Below are positions 35,062-41,799 of a stretch of 41,799 bases of DNA, one piece after another (the stretch's first letter is position 1; each line of letters opens with the position of its first letter). Below the pieces are notes generated by a model. The model was given only the letters and a program-made list of their open reading frames with translations. It made no database searches and had not been told where the DNA came from. The stretch lies in contig JAUEPE010000060.1 in NCBI GenBank assembly GCA_030403585.1, positions 1 to 41,799 of the forward strand, written 5' to 3'. Source of the stretch: Frankia sp. RB7 (GTDB lineage Bacteria > Pseudomonadota > Alphaproteobacteria > Rhizobiales > Xanthobacteraceae). A program made the translations under genes and the position numbers.

Positions 35062-36021
35062 CTACAGCTCCTTCTTGATGTCGACGATGCGCGACATCAT
35101 GGTGATGATCAGGAACGTAATGATGAGCAGGATCACGGCATTCGCAGCTGCGGCCGGGAATTGCAGCGCGTTCACCCGTGTCTCGATGATCTTGCCGGCA
35201 GAGGCAATCTGCTGGCCGCCCATCACGCCAATGGTGATGAAGTCGCCCATCACGATGGTAATGACGAAGATCGAGCCGATCACGATGCCGGGCTTGGCCA
35301 GGGGAATGATGACGTTGACAAGCGTCTGGAAGCCGGTGGCACCGGCGTCATAGGCCGCCTCGATCAGCGACTTGTCGATGCGCACCATCGAATTGAAGAT
35401 CGGCACCACCATGAAGAAGGTGAAAAGGTGCACCAGCGCCAGCACCACGGAGAATTCGGAGAACAGCAGCCATTCCAGCGGCTGGTTGATCAGTCCGCTC
35501 TTGACCAGGCCGGAGTTCACCAGGCCGTTGCGACCGAGCAGCGGGATCCAGGCGATCATGCGGATCACGTTGGAGGTCCAGAACGGGATCGTGCAAAGCA
35601 GCGACAGTCCCATCTGCCAGGTCTTGGACTTGACATGGAAGGCGAGGAAGTAGGCGACCCAGAAGCCGATGAAGAGCGTGATCGCCCAGACCATGATGCA
35701 GAGCTTCAGGGTCTTCACATAAGTTCGCCCGATCGTGCAGAGATCGGGGAGCTGCGCGATGCAGCCTTCGAACGTGTCGGTGTAGCCGCGGCCCGAGAAG
35801 GTCGGCAGCAATTGATATTCGTTGTAATCCCAGAACGAGACGATGACGACGAAGACGAGCGGGATCAGGAAGAAGGCGAGAAACACCAGCATCATCGGCC
35901 CGGCCTGAAGCCAGGAGATGAAGGAGGGCGACAGGCGCGCCGCTTTTACAGGGCGCGCCGTCTCCGATCCCCGGACGAGGTCCGGGGATGGCTGTTGCAC
36001 GATGTCTTCCGACGTATCCAT
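35062..36021 (-). CDS. Polyamine-type ABC transporter permease, PotB-like
   Basis: A 319-residue inner-membrane permease with about six helices and the EAA-type loop EAAYDAGATGFQTLVNVIIP. A hydrophilic stretch of about 40 residues precedes helix 1 (AGPMMLVFLAFFLIPLVFVV), and a periplasmic loop carries GRGYTDTFEGCIAQLPDLC with two Cys. ATG 36021 overlaps the stop of the binding-protein gene by one base (TGATG), so translation is coupled and the longer frame starting at 36090 is not used. Together with the neighbouring permease it forms the membrane channel. Confidence 0.93.
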   Translation of the reverse strand: MDTSEDIVQQPSPDLVRGSETARPVKAARLSPSFISWLQAGPMMLVFLAFFLIPLVFVVIVSFWDYNEYQLLPTFSGRGYTDTFEGCIAQLPDLCTIGRTYVKTLKLCIMVWAITLFIGFWVAYFLAFHVKSKTWQMGLSLLCTIPFWTSNVIRMIAWIPLLGRNGLVNSGLVKSGLINQPLEWLLFSEFSVVLALVHLFTFFMVVPIFNSMVRIDKSLIEAAYDAGATGFQTLVNVIIPLAKPGIVIGSIFVITIVMGDFITIGVMGGQQIASAGKIIETRVNALQFPAAAANAVILLIITFLIITMMSRIVDIKKEL

Positions 36022-37310
36022 CACGCGGCGATGAACTCGTTCCACTTGCGGACCATGTAGTCGTTCTCGTCCATCACGGCATTCCAGCACGCGACGCCGC
36101 CCATCCGGTCCTCGTAGGAGCCGCCGTCACGCACGGCACCTGCCTTCTCCAGCAGCGAGCCATCGGGCGCCTTGATGTCCTTTTCGGCCGGTTTGCCTTC
36201 CATCCAGTAGGCCCACTCGTAGGGCTCCATGTTCGCTTTTGCGGTCGAGAGCACGGCCGAGTAATAGCCTTGGCGGTTGAGGTAAGCGCCGGCATAGCCG
36301 GACAGGAACCAGTTCACGAACTCGTAGGCCCAATCGAGCTTCGGGCCCGACACGCCCTTGGAGACGCAGAAGCCCGAGGCCCAGGAGCGATAGCCTTCCT
36401 TGAGCGGCTGGAAGGTGCAGGCGATGCCCATCGAGCGCACCTTCGTCACCGCCGGCGACCACATCGACTGGATGACGGTCTCACCTGAAGCCATCAGGTT
36501 GACGCTCTCGTTAAAGTCCTTCCAGAATGCGCGGAACTGGCCGGCCTTCTTGGCCTCGATCATCACCTTCATGGTGAGATCGATCTCTTCCTTGGTCATG
36601 TTGCCCTTGTCGGCATATTTGTACTTGCCGGTGGCTTCGACGACCATCGCCGCATCCATGATGCCGATCGAGGGGATGTTGAGGATCGAGGCCTTGCCCT
36701 TGAACTCGGGGTTGAGCAGTTCAGCCCACGAGCTGATCGGGCGCTTGATGATGTCGGGGCGGATGCCGAGCGTGTCGGCGTTGTAGACGGTCGGGATCAG
36801 CGTGACGAATTCGGTCGCCGTCTTGGAGAAGGTCTTGGAATCCTTCCCTTCGAGATAGAGCACCTTCCAGGGTGCGGTGCCTTGGCCGCCGATCTTTTTG
36901 CCGCCTGGGGTCTCGCCCTTGGTGAAGACCGGCGTGATGTTGTCGAATTCCTTGATTTTCTTGGAGTCGAGGGCAAGGATGTTGCCCGACGGTACCAGCT
37001 TCTTCAGCGAGAAATATTCGGTGTCCAGCACGTCGAAGGAGTTCGGCTGGGTCATCACGCGCTTGGTGACGTCGTCGGTGGTCGCGGTGATGTATTCGAT
37101 CTTGATGCCGGTGTCTTTCAGGCACTGCTTCGAGATGTCGTCGCCCTCGTTCACGGCGGTGCCGAGATAGCGCAGCACCTTCGGCTCGGCTGACATCACG
37201 TAGGGGAAGCCGGTGATGGCGCCGGAGCCGGCGGCAAGGCCGGCGAGGCCTGCGGTACCCTTGAGTAGCGTGCGGCGGCTGACGCCGGTCTTCTTGGTGG
37301 TCTCGGTCAT
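36021..37310 (-). CDS. Tat-exported ABC substrate-binding protein (PotD-like)
   Basis: A 429-residue periplasmic binding protein of the SBP_bac_8/PotD type. The N-terminus has a twin-arginine signal, SRRTLLKGTAGLAGLAAGSG (about residues 10-29), so it is probably exported folded by Tat. The mature part includes PEFKGKASILNIPSIGIMDA and VIQSMWSPAVTKVR, typical of polyamine/iron-type binding proteins. ATG 37310 lies 8 bases after AGGAG; a GTG at 37319 overlaps that site. It follows the ATPase gene by 43 bases. The ligand is unknown. Confidence 0.93.
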   Translation of the reverse strand: MTETTKKTGVSRRTLLKGTAGLAGLAAGSGAITGFPYVMSAEPKVLRYLGTAVNEGDDISKQCLKDTGIKIEYITATTDDVTKRVMTQPNSFDVLDTEYFSLKKLVPSGNILALDSKKIKEFDNITPVFTKGETPGGKKIGGQGTAPWKVLYLEGKDSKTFSKTATEFVTLIPTVYNADTLGIRPDIIKRPISSWAELLNPEFKGKASILNIPSIGIMDAAMVVEATGKYKYADKGNMTKEEIDLTMKVMIEAKKAGQFRAFWKDFNESVNLMASGETVIQSMWSPAVTKVRSMGIACTFQPLKEGYRSWASGFCVSKGVSGPKLDWAYEFVNWFLSGYAGAYLNRQGYYSAVLSTAKANMEPYEWAYWMEGKPAEKDIKAPDGSLLEKAGAVRDGGSYEDRMGGVACWNAVMDENDYMVRKWNEFIAA

Positions 37311-37353
37311 TCCAGTCACTCCTCTGTGTTGCGCATTTTCTATGATGACGGCG

Positions 37354-38340
37354 CTATTGCAGACGTTGCGCCTTGGCGGGATCCCAGGTGACCAGCACGC
37401 GATCGCCCGGACGGAACGGGTGGACGTCGAAGGTGGTTTCGGGAACGTGGGCGAAAAGGGCGGTGCCGTCGTCGAGCGTGAGCGAGACGGCGACGTAGGA
37501 GCCCTGGTACTCGGTCTGGGTCAGCAGCGCCGATGCGCCGAATGCGCCGTCAGTGGCCGGCTTGATGCCGAGCTGATCGGCGCGCACGGCGATGAGTTTG
37601 CCGGCGTCGCTGAGGACGTTGTGGCCGCCGATGAAGCGCGCCACGAATTCGGTGCGGGGATGATGGAAGATGTCGCGGGCCGTGCCCTGCTGCTCGATCT
37701 TGCCCTGGTTCATTACCACGATGTGGTCGGCGAGCGCCATCGCCTCTTCCTGGCCGTGGGTGACCTGGATGAAGCTGATGCCGAGCTCGCGCTGCAGGCG
37801 CTTCAGCTCGCCGCGCATCTTGACCCGCAGGAACGGATCGAGCGCCGACAGCGGCTCGTCGAGCAGGAGGATCTGCGGCTCGGTGATCAGGGCGCGGGCG
37901 AGCGCGACGCGCTGCTGCTGGCCGCCGGAGAGCTGGGCCGGCAGCCGCGCCGCATAGGGCGTCATGGCCACGAGCTCAAGCAGTTCGCCGGCGCGCTTGT
38001 GCCGAGTCGCACGGTCGACGCCGCGCATTTTCAGAGCAAACGCAACATTGTCGAGCACGCTCAGGTGCGGAAACAGCGCATAGGACTGGAACATCATCGC
38101 CGTGCCGCGCTTGGCAGGCTCGAGGTCGGTGACGTTCTGTGGCCCCAGGATGATGTCGCCCTCGCTGACCGCCTCGTGGCCCGCAATCATGCGCAGGGTC
38201 GAGGTTTTGCCGCAGCCGGACGGGCCGAGCAGGCAGCAATAAGTGCCGGCCGGGATCTTCAGATTGACGGTGTCGACCGCCAGCGTCGTGTCGTAGCGCT
38301 TGGTGACGGCGACCAGTTCGAGAGCGGCAGGAGTGGCCAT
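37354..38340 (-). CDS. Polyamine-type ABC transporter ATPase, PotA-like
   Basis: A 328-residue ABC ATPase. Walker A GPSGCGKT at residues 39-46, signature LSGGQQQRVALARAL, Walker B ILLLDEPLSALD and the switch His in VTHGQEEA are all present, followed by a C-terminal TOBE domain (about 240-328). First gene of the five-gene operon, transcribed away from GntR across a 269-base gap. ATG 38340 is the family's normal start; the upstream frame to 38394 has no support. It powers the PotB/PotC-like permeases. Confidence 0.95.
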   Translation of the reverse strand: MATPAALELVAVTKRYDTTLAVDTVNLKIPAGTYCCLLGPSGCGKTSTLRMIAGHEAVSEGDIILGPQNVTDLEPAKRGTAMMFQSYALFPHLSVLDNVAFALKMRGVDRATRHKRAGELLELVAMTPYAARLPAQLSGGQQQRVALARALITEPQILLLDEPLSALDPFLRVKMRGELKRLQRELGISFIQVTHGQEEAMALADHIVVMNQGKIEQQGTARDIFHHPRTEFVARFIGGHNVLSDAGKLIAVRADQLGIKPATDGAFGASALLTQTEYQGSYVAVSLTLDDGTALFAHVPETTFDVHPFRPGDRVLVTWDPAKAQRLQ

Positions 38341-38609
38341 GGTGTGTCCGAAGGAGGGGCGGTACTCCGCGTCTCTCCGCAAGGTCCGTGCCAACCGCCC
38401 TTGGCCGACCGAATTTTAGAACTGTGCAGTGGAGTCAAATCGTTAGATCGAATCCAGCAGAGCCGCGCGGCCCGTCGCGTGGTCTGTAGTATGCACACAA
38501 AATGGGCGAAGATTGTATAAAGTTTCGCCTGTGATTGGATACAGCTCGTCGACTACCATTCGAGATCGAACGTCGTCGACCGAGCCCTCAAACCCAGCGC
38601 CTCGAACTA

Positions 38610-39317
38610 ATGGCCGCCAAATCCCGCCCGAAATCCGATGCGCCCGACGTGAGCGATCGCGTCAGCCGGATCAGGGAGGGCGTGACTGCGGCGATCCTCG
38701 AGCATCGCCTGCTGCCGGGTACCAAGCTCGGCGAAGACGAGATCGGCGAGATCTATGGCGCAAGCCGCACGCTGGTCCGCACCGCGCTGCAGCAGCTCGC
38801 GCATGAGGGCATCGTCAACATCGAGAAGAACCGCGGCGCCTTCGTAGCCCGCCCGACGCCGGCGGATGCCCGCGAGGTGTTCGAAGCCCGCCGGCTGATC
38901 GAGCCCACCATCGTCGATCACGCTGTCGACGCCGTCTCGCCGGCGTGGATCAATCGCCTTCAGCAGCATCTTGCCGAAGAGCGCGAGGCCGAGCTGCGTG
39001 GCGACGCGCGCGCCTCTGTCCGGCTCTCCGGCGAATTTCACCGTCTCATCGCCGAGATGAGCGGCCACAGCATCTATCTCGGCTTCCTGAAAGAGCTGAT
39101 CGCGCGCTCCTCGCTGATCATCCTGCTCTACCGCCGTCACGACACGCCCGCCTGCGGCACCGATCATCACGCCGAGATCGTCACCGCGATCCGCAAGCGC
39201 GACAAGCAGGCCGCGCGCGCGCAGATGCTGTCGCATCTGAACGAGATCGAGGCCGAGCTGTTCCTGAAGGATCCCGCCGCCGACGAGCTGCGGCTCGCGG
39301 ACGTGCTGGGCGCGTAA
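38610..39317 (+). CDS. GntR family transcriptional regulator (FCD domain)
   Basis: A 235-residue GntR/FadR-type regulator. The N-terminal winged helix contains VSRIREGVTAAILEHRLLPG and ASRTLVRTALQQLAHEGIV; the C-terminal FCD domain has FEARRLIEPTIV, FHRLIAEMSGH and a DHHAEIVTAI segment, which in this family supply His ligands for metal and effector binding. Start at ATG 38610; longer frames lack a ribosome-binding site. Divergent from the polyamine-type ABC operon, which it probably represses. Candidate half-sites TTGTATA (38513) and TTGGATACA (38534) lie in the gap. Effector unknown. Confidence 0.93.
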   Translation: MAAKSRPKSDAPDVSDRVSRIREGVTAAILEHRLLPGTKLGEDEIGEIYGASRTLVRTALQQLAHEGIVNIEKNRGAFVARPTPADAREVFEARRLIEPTIVDHAVDAVSPAWINRLQQHLAEEREAELRGDARASVRLSGEFHRLIAEMSGHSIYLGFLKELIARSSLIILLYRRHDTPACGTDHHAEIVTAIRKRDKQAARAQMLSHLNEIEAELFLKDPAADELRLADVLGA

Positions 39318-39562
39318 GCGCGTGCGGTTTGTTGAGCTTTACGGAAGTCTGTCAGTCGCACTTACCCATCTGACGGCAGAACTTGGCTCCGACGCATCTC
39401 ATCGGGCCGTATAGCTGACTTGCAAAATCTTCCTGTGGTTGCAAATTGACTCGATGCGGTTTGCAAGCATCAATCCACAAGGCCGGCACGGCGACGGCTG
39501 GCTGGATCTTGGCCGGCAAGTTGCGGCTGGAGTTGTGCAGCGTATCTGCGTGGAGATTTGAC

Positions 39563-40921
39563 ATGCGGGCTTTGGTTACGCCGGCCGGATTGTTCAGAGC
39601 GGCTCCACTGCTTGTCTCGATTGGAGCGAGCCTTTGTCTTGCGTCGCCTGCGCTGGCCCAGCAGGACACCGCCGTCCTGTTCCGCAACGTCAAAATCTTC
39701 GACGGCAAGAACGCGACGCTCTCGGCCGCATCCAACGTCCTCGTCAAGGATGGCAAGATCGAGAAGATCTCGACCGCCGACATCGCGGCGACCGGCCAGG
39801 TCATCGCGGGCGGCGGTCGCGTGCTGATGCCGGGACTGATCGATGCGCATTGGCACGCCATGCTGGTGCGCCCGACGCCGATGGCGTCGCTTGCAAACGA
39901 TGTCGGCTACAACAATCTGCTCGCGGCGAGTGAAGCAACCGCGACACTGATGCGCGGTTTCACCACAATACGCGACATGGGTGGTCCGACCTTTGGTCTC
40001 AAGCAGGCCATCGACGAGGGCCTCGTCACCGGTCCGCGCATCTATCCATCCGGCGCCATCATCACCATCACCGGTGGTCACGGCGACTTCCGCCAGCTCT
40101 CCGACCTGCCGCGCACCATCGGCGGCATGCTCAGCCGCATGGAGCGGATCGGGGGCAGCATGGTCGCCGACAGTCCCGACGAGGTGCGCGTGCGCGCGCG
40201 CGAGCAGCTGATGCAGGGAGCTTCCCAGGTGAAGCTCACCGCGGGCGGTGGCGTGGCCTCGCCGTTCAGTCCATTGGACGTCTCGACCTTCACCGAGCCC
40301 GAGCTGCGTGCCGCCGTCGAGGCCGCCGACAATTGGGGCACCTACGTCGCCACGCACGCCTATACGCCGGTCGCGATCCAGCGCTCGATCGCAGCCGGCG
40401 TCAGATGCATCGAGCACGGCCATCTCATGGACGAAGCGAGCGCGAAGCTGATGGCGGAGAAGGGGATCTGGCTGAGCACGCAGCCGTTCCTGGATATGTC
40501 CATGGGGGCCGGGCTCGGGCCGGCGGAGCAGGACAAGCTGCGGCAGGTGGTCGCCGGCACCGACCGTGTCTATGAGCTGGCAAAGAAATATCACCTCAAG
40601 ACCGCGTTCGGGACCGATGTCCTGTTCTCGCAGGCACTGGCGGAGAAGCAGGGCTCGATGCTGGCCGCGCTGACGCGCTGGTACACGCCGGCCGAAGCGC
40701 TGGCCATGGCGACATCGACCAACGCGGAACTGCTGAGCCTGTCCGGCCTGCGCAATCCCTATCCCGGCAAGCTCGGCGTGGTCGAAGAGGGCGCGTTCGC
40801 AGATCTCCTGCTGGTCGACGGCAATCCGCTCGACAACTTAAGTCTCGTCGAGGATCCCGCGAAGAATTTCGTGGTGATCATGAAGGGCGGCAAGGTCTAC
40901 AAGAACATCCTGCCGCGCTGA
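39563..40921 (+). CDS. Secreted metal-dependent amidohydrolase (COG1228 type)
   Basis: A 452-residue amidohydrolase-superfamily protein with a Sec signal (cleavage near SPALAQQ, about residue 33), so it is periplasmic. Metal-binding residues are in place: HWH at 96-98 in GLIDAHWHAM, Lys in QVKLTAGGG, His in ATHAYTP and EHGHLMD, and Asp in AFGTDVLF. This subgroup includes Xaa-Pro/Xaa-Arg dipeptidases and imidazolonepropionase-like enzymes. ATG 39563 is chosen because it puts the signal first. Three TTGCAA copies (39420, 39439, 39461) lie upstream. It may release amino acids from peptides in the periplasm. Confidence 0.9.
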   Translation: MRALVTPAGLFRAAPLLVSIGASLCLASPALAQQDTAVLFRNVKIFDGKNATLSAASNVLVKDGKIEKISTADIAATGQVIAGGGRVLMPGLIDAHWHAMLVRPTPMASLANDVGYNNLLAASEATATLMRGFTTIRDMGGPTFGLKQAIDEGLVTGPRIYPSGAIITITGGHGDFRQLSDLPRTIGGMLSRMERIGGSMVADSPDEVRVRAREQLMQGASQVKLTAGGGVASPFSPLDVSTFTEPELRAAVEAADNWGTYVATHAYTPVAIQRSIAAGVRCIEHGHLMDEASAKLMAEKGIWLSTQPFLDMSMGAGLGPAEQDKLRQVVAGTDRVYELAKKYHLKTAFGTDVLFSQALAEKQGSMLAALTRWYTPAEALAMATSTNAELLSLSGLRNPYPGKLGVVEEGAFADLLLVDGNPLDNLSLVEDPAKNFVVIMKGGKVYKNILPR

Positions 40922-40941
40922 AAGCCGTCCCCGACAAAGTT

Positions 40942-40971
40942 GCGGCCAGCCATTGGGGGATGGCTGGCCGC
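40942..40971. terminator. 12-bp perfect hairpin between convergent genes
   Basis: GCGGCCAGCCAT pairs perfectly with ATGGCTGGCCGC across a six-base loop, 21 bases after the amidohydrolase stop and 68 bases beyond the convergent peptidase gene stop. The plus strand has no T-run; on the minus strand AACTTTG follows. It probably ends or protects both transcripts. Confidence 0.6.
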
Positions 40972-41038
40972 GCGCGAACCGGTCTGGGACGGGGAGGGGT
41001 GGGGACGTGACCGGGTCGCGTAACTCGTTCGTTTGCCT

Positions 41039-41665
41039 CTACTGATCTCTTGCGCTGGCGGTGGAGACCGCCGGCTTGGTATCGCCGAGCGACACCCAGA
41101 CGTTGGGATCGGCCTGCGACTGGCGCTTGACGAAGCGGTAGCCGGTCTCCGTCCAGGCAACGACGCTCTCGTTCTGATTGTCGAGAACGAACTCGCCTTT
41201 GTCGGTCTTCACCGTCAGCACCGCGTGTCCTTCGCCCTTCTTGTCGCGCACGACGGTGATGAGCAGGGCCTCGCGCGGCCAACCGGCATCAATCAGCATC
41301 TTGCGCTTCAACAGCACGTAGTCTTCACAGTCGCCGTAGCCGTCGGTCGGCAGCGACCACTTCTCGATCACGCCCCAGTGCTCCTGGTCGGTCAAAGGCT
41401 TGATGGTCTCGTTGACCCAGCGATTGACCTTGGTCAGGTCGCGCCACGCGGTCTGCGACATCACGATGTCGCGCGGCTGCGTCGGCCCGCCCTGACACTG
41501 AGCGGCATTCTCCGTACAAAACTCGACCCAGCCGATCGGCGCACGCGTGGTGTCACCGAGGCTCGCGTAGAGCAGACGGCTTTCACTGGCCTGCACTGTC
41601 GCGCTGATCCCGAAGAGCATGGCGGCGATCGCCAGTCTCTTCCCCTGTCCCCTGAAGTCCAACAT
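41039..41665 (-). CDS. Transglutaminase-like cysteine peptidase (BTLCP / LapG-like family)
   Basis: A 208-residue protein of the bacterial transglutaminase-like cysteine proteinase family. A signal peptide ends near TVQASES (about residue 26), so it is periplasmic. The catalytic triad is visible: Cys113 in YGDCEDYVLLKR, His147 in EGHAVLTV and Asp162 in FVLDNQNE. The best-known relative, LapG, cleaves a biofilm adhesin under control of a c-di-GMP receptor; no such partner is in this window. ATG 41665 (MLDFRGQ) puts the signal at the start; a longer frame begins at 41695. Further upstream the window shows only non-coding AT-richer sequence. Confidence 0.9.
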   Translation of the reverse strand: MLDFRGQGKRLAIAAMLFGISATVQASESRLLYASLGDTTRAPIGWVEFCTENAAQCQGGPTQPRDIVMSQTAWRDLTKVNRWVNETIKPLTDQEHWGVIEKWSLPTDGYGDCEDYVLLKRKMLIDAGWPREALLITVVRDKKGEGHAVLTVKTDKGEFVLDNQNESVVAWTETGYRFVKRQSQADPNVWVSLGDTKPAVSTASARDQ

Positions 41666-41799
41666 TGCGGCCCCCGTTTCTTGTTGGGACCACATTTCGC
41701 ACGGAGCTTTTGAGTTGCCGCTAAATCAGCCAAGTCAAGTCGAGACGAATACAAGTAAAAGGCGCATCGAATTCGATCTATACTTGAAGAAAATTCGAG

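Overview
The window looks like chromosomal DNA of a high-GC alphaproteobacterium, most likely Bradyrhizobium or a close relative. The reasons are the protein families present, the GC-rich codon use, the twin-arginine and Ala-rich signal peptides, and two dispersed palindromic repeat types (starting CGTCATTGCGAGC and CGTCATTCCGGG) of the kind common in that group. This assignment comes from recognition, not from a search. No transposase, integrase, phage gene or CRISPR array was seen.

Region 1 (1-15.6 kb) is a peptide and amino-acid salvage block. On the minus strand, reading right to left, it holds an M20 carboxypeptidase, a tandem glycine riboswitch, a DadA-type FAD dehydrogenase, DppB/DppC permeases, a fused DppD-DppF ATPase, an M81 (MlrC-type) hydrolase, an M20 amidohydrolase, an amidase and a crotonase. 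Two tandem paralogous periplasmic binding proteins for the importer are transcribed divergently on the plus strand. Together they suggest uptake of peptides or N-acylated amino acids, hydrolysis, and oxidation of the released amino acids, with the oxidation step under glycine control.

Region 2 (15.7-26 kb) is mostly housekeeping and unknown genes: a 46-residue small ORF, a Bcr/CflA-type MFS exporter, a GT87-like membrane protein whose 3' end runs into tRNA-Leu(UAA) on the other strand, a lipoprotein, an FAD monooxygenase, a CHCC zinc-finger protein, a Rhizobiales-type unknown, an alpha/beta hydrolase, a polytopic membrane protein, and cysE followed by a terminator and a DUF3126 gene.

Region 3 (26-30 kb) is a LysR regulator divergent from a four-gene set: two closely related SDR oxidoreductases, an NTF2/SnoaL-like protein and a methyltransferase-like protein. 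A large perfect palindrome separates it from region 2.

Region 4 (30-33.4 kb) has small envelope genes, a gamma-class carbonic anhydrase and a glycine-rich secreted protein. Between two convergent genes lies an intergenic stretch with a perfect TGTGA-N6-TCACA palindrome, a TATGAT box, two hairpins and a textbook terminator, which could encode a small RNA of about 94 nt.

Region 5 (33.4-41.8 kb) is a tight five-gene minus-strand operon: polyamine-type ABC ATPase, Tat-exported binding protein, two permeases and a hydantoin/Asp-Glu racemase. A divergent GntR regulator probably controls it. A secreted metal-dependent amidohydrolase and a periplasmic transglutaminase-like cysteine peptidase follow.
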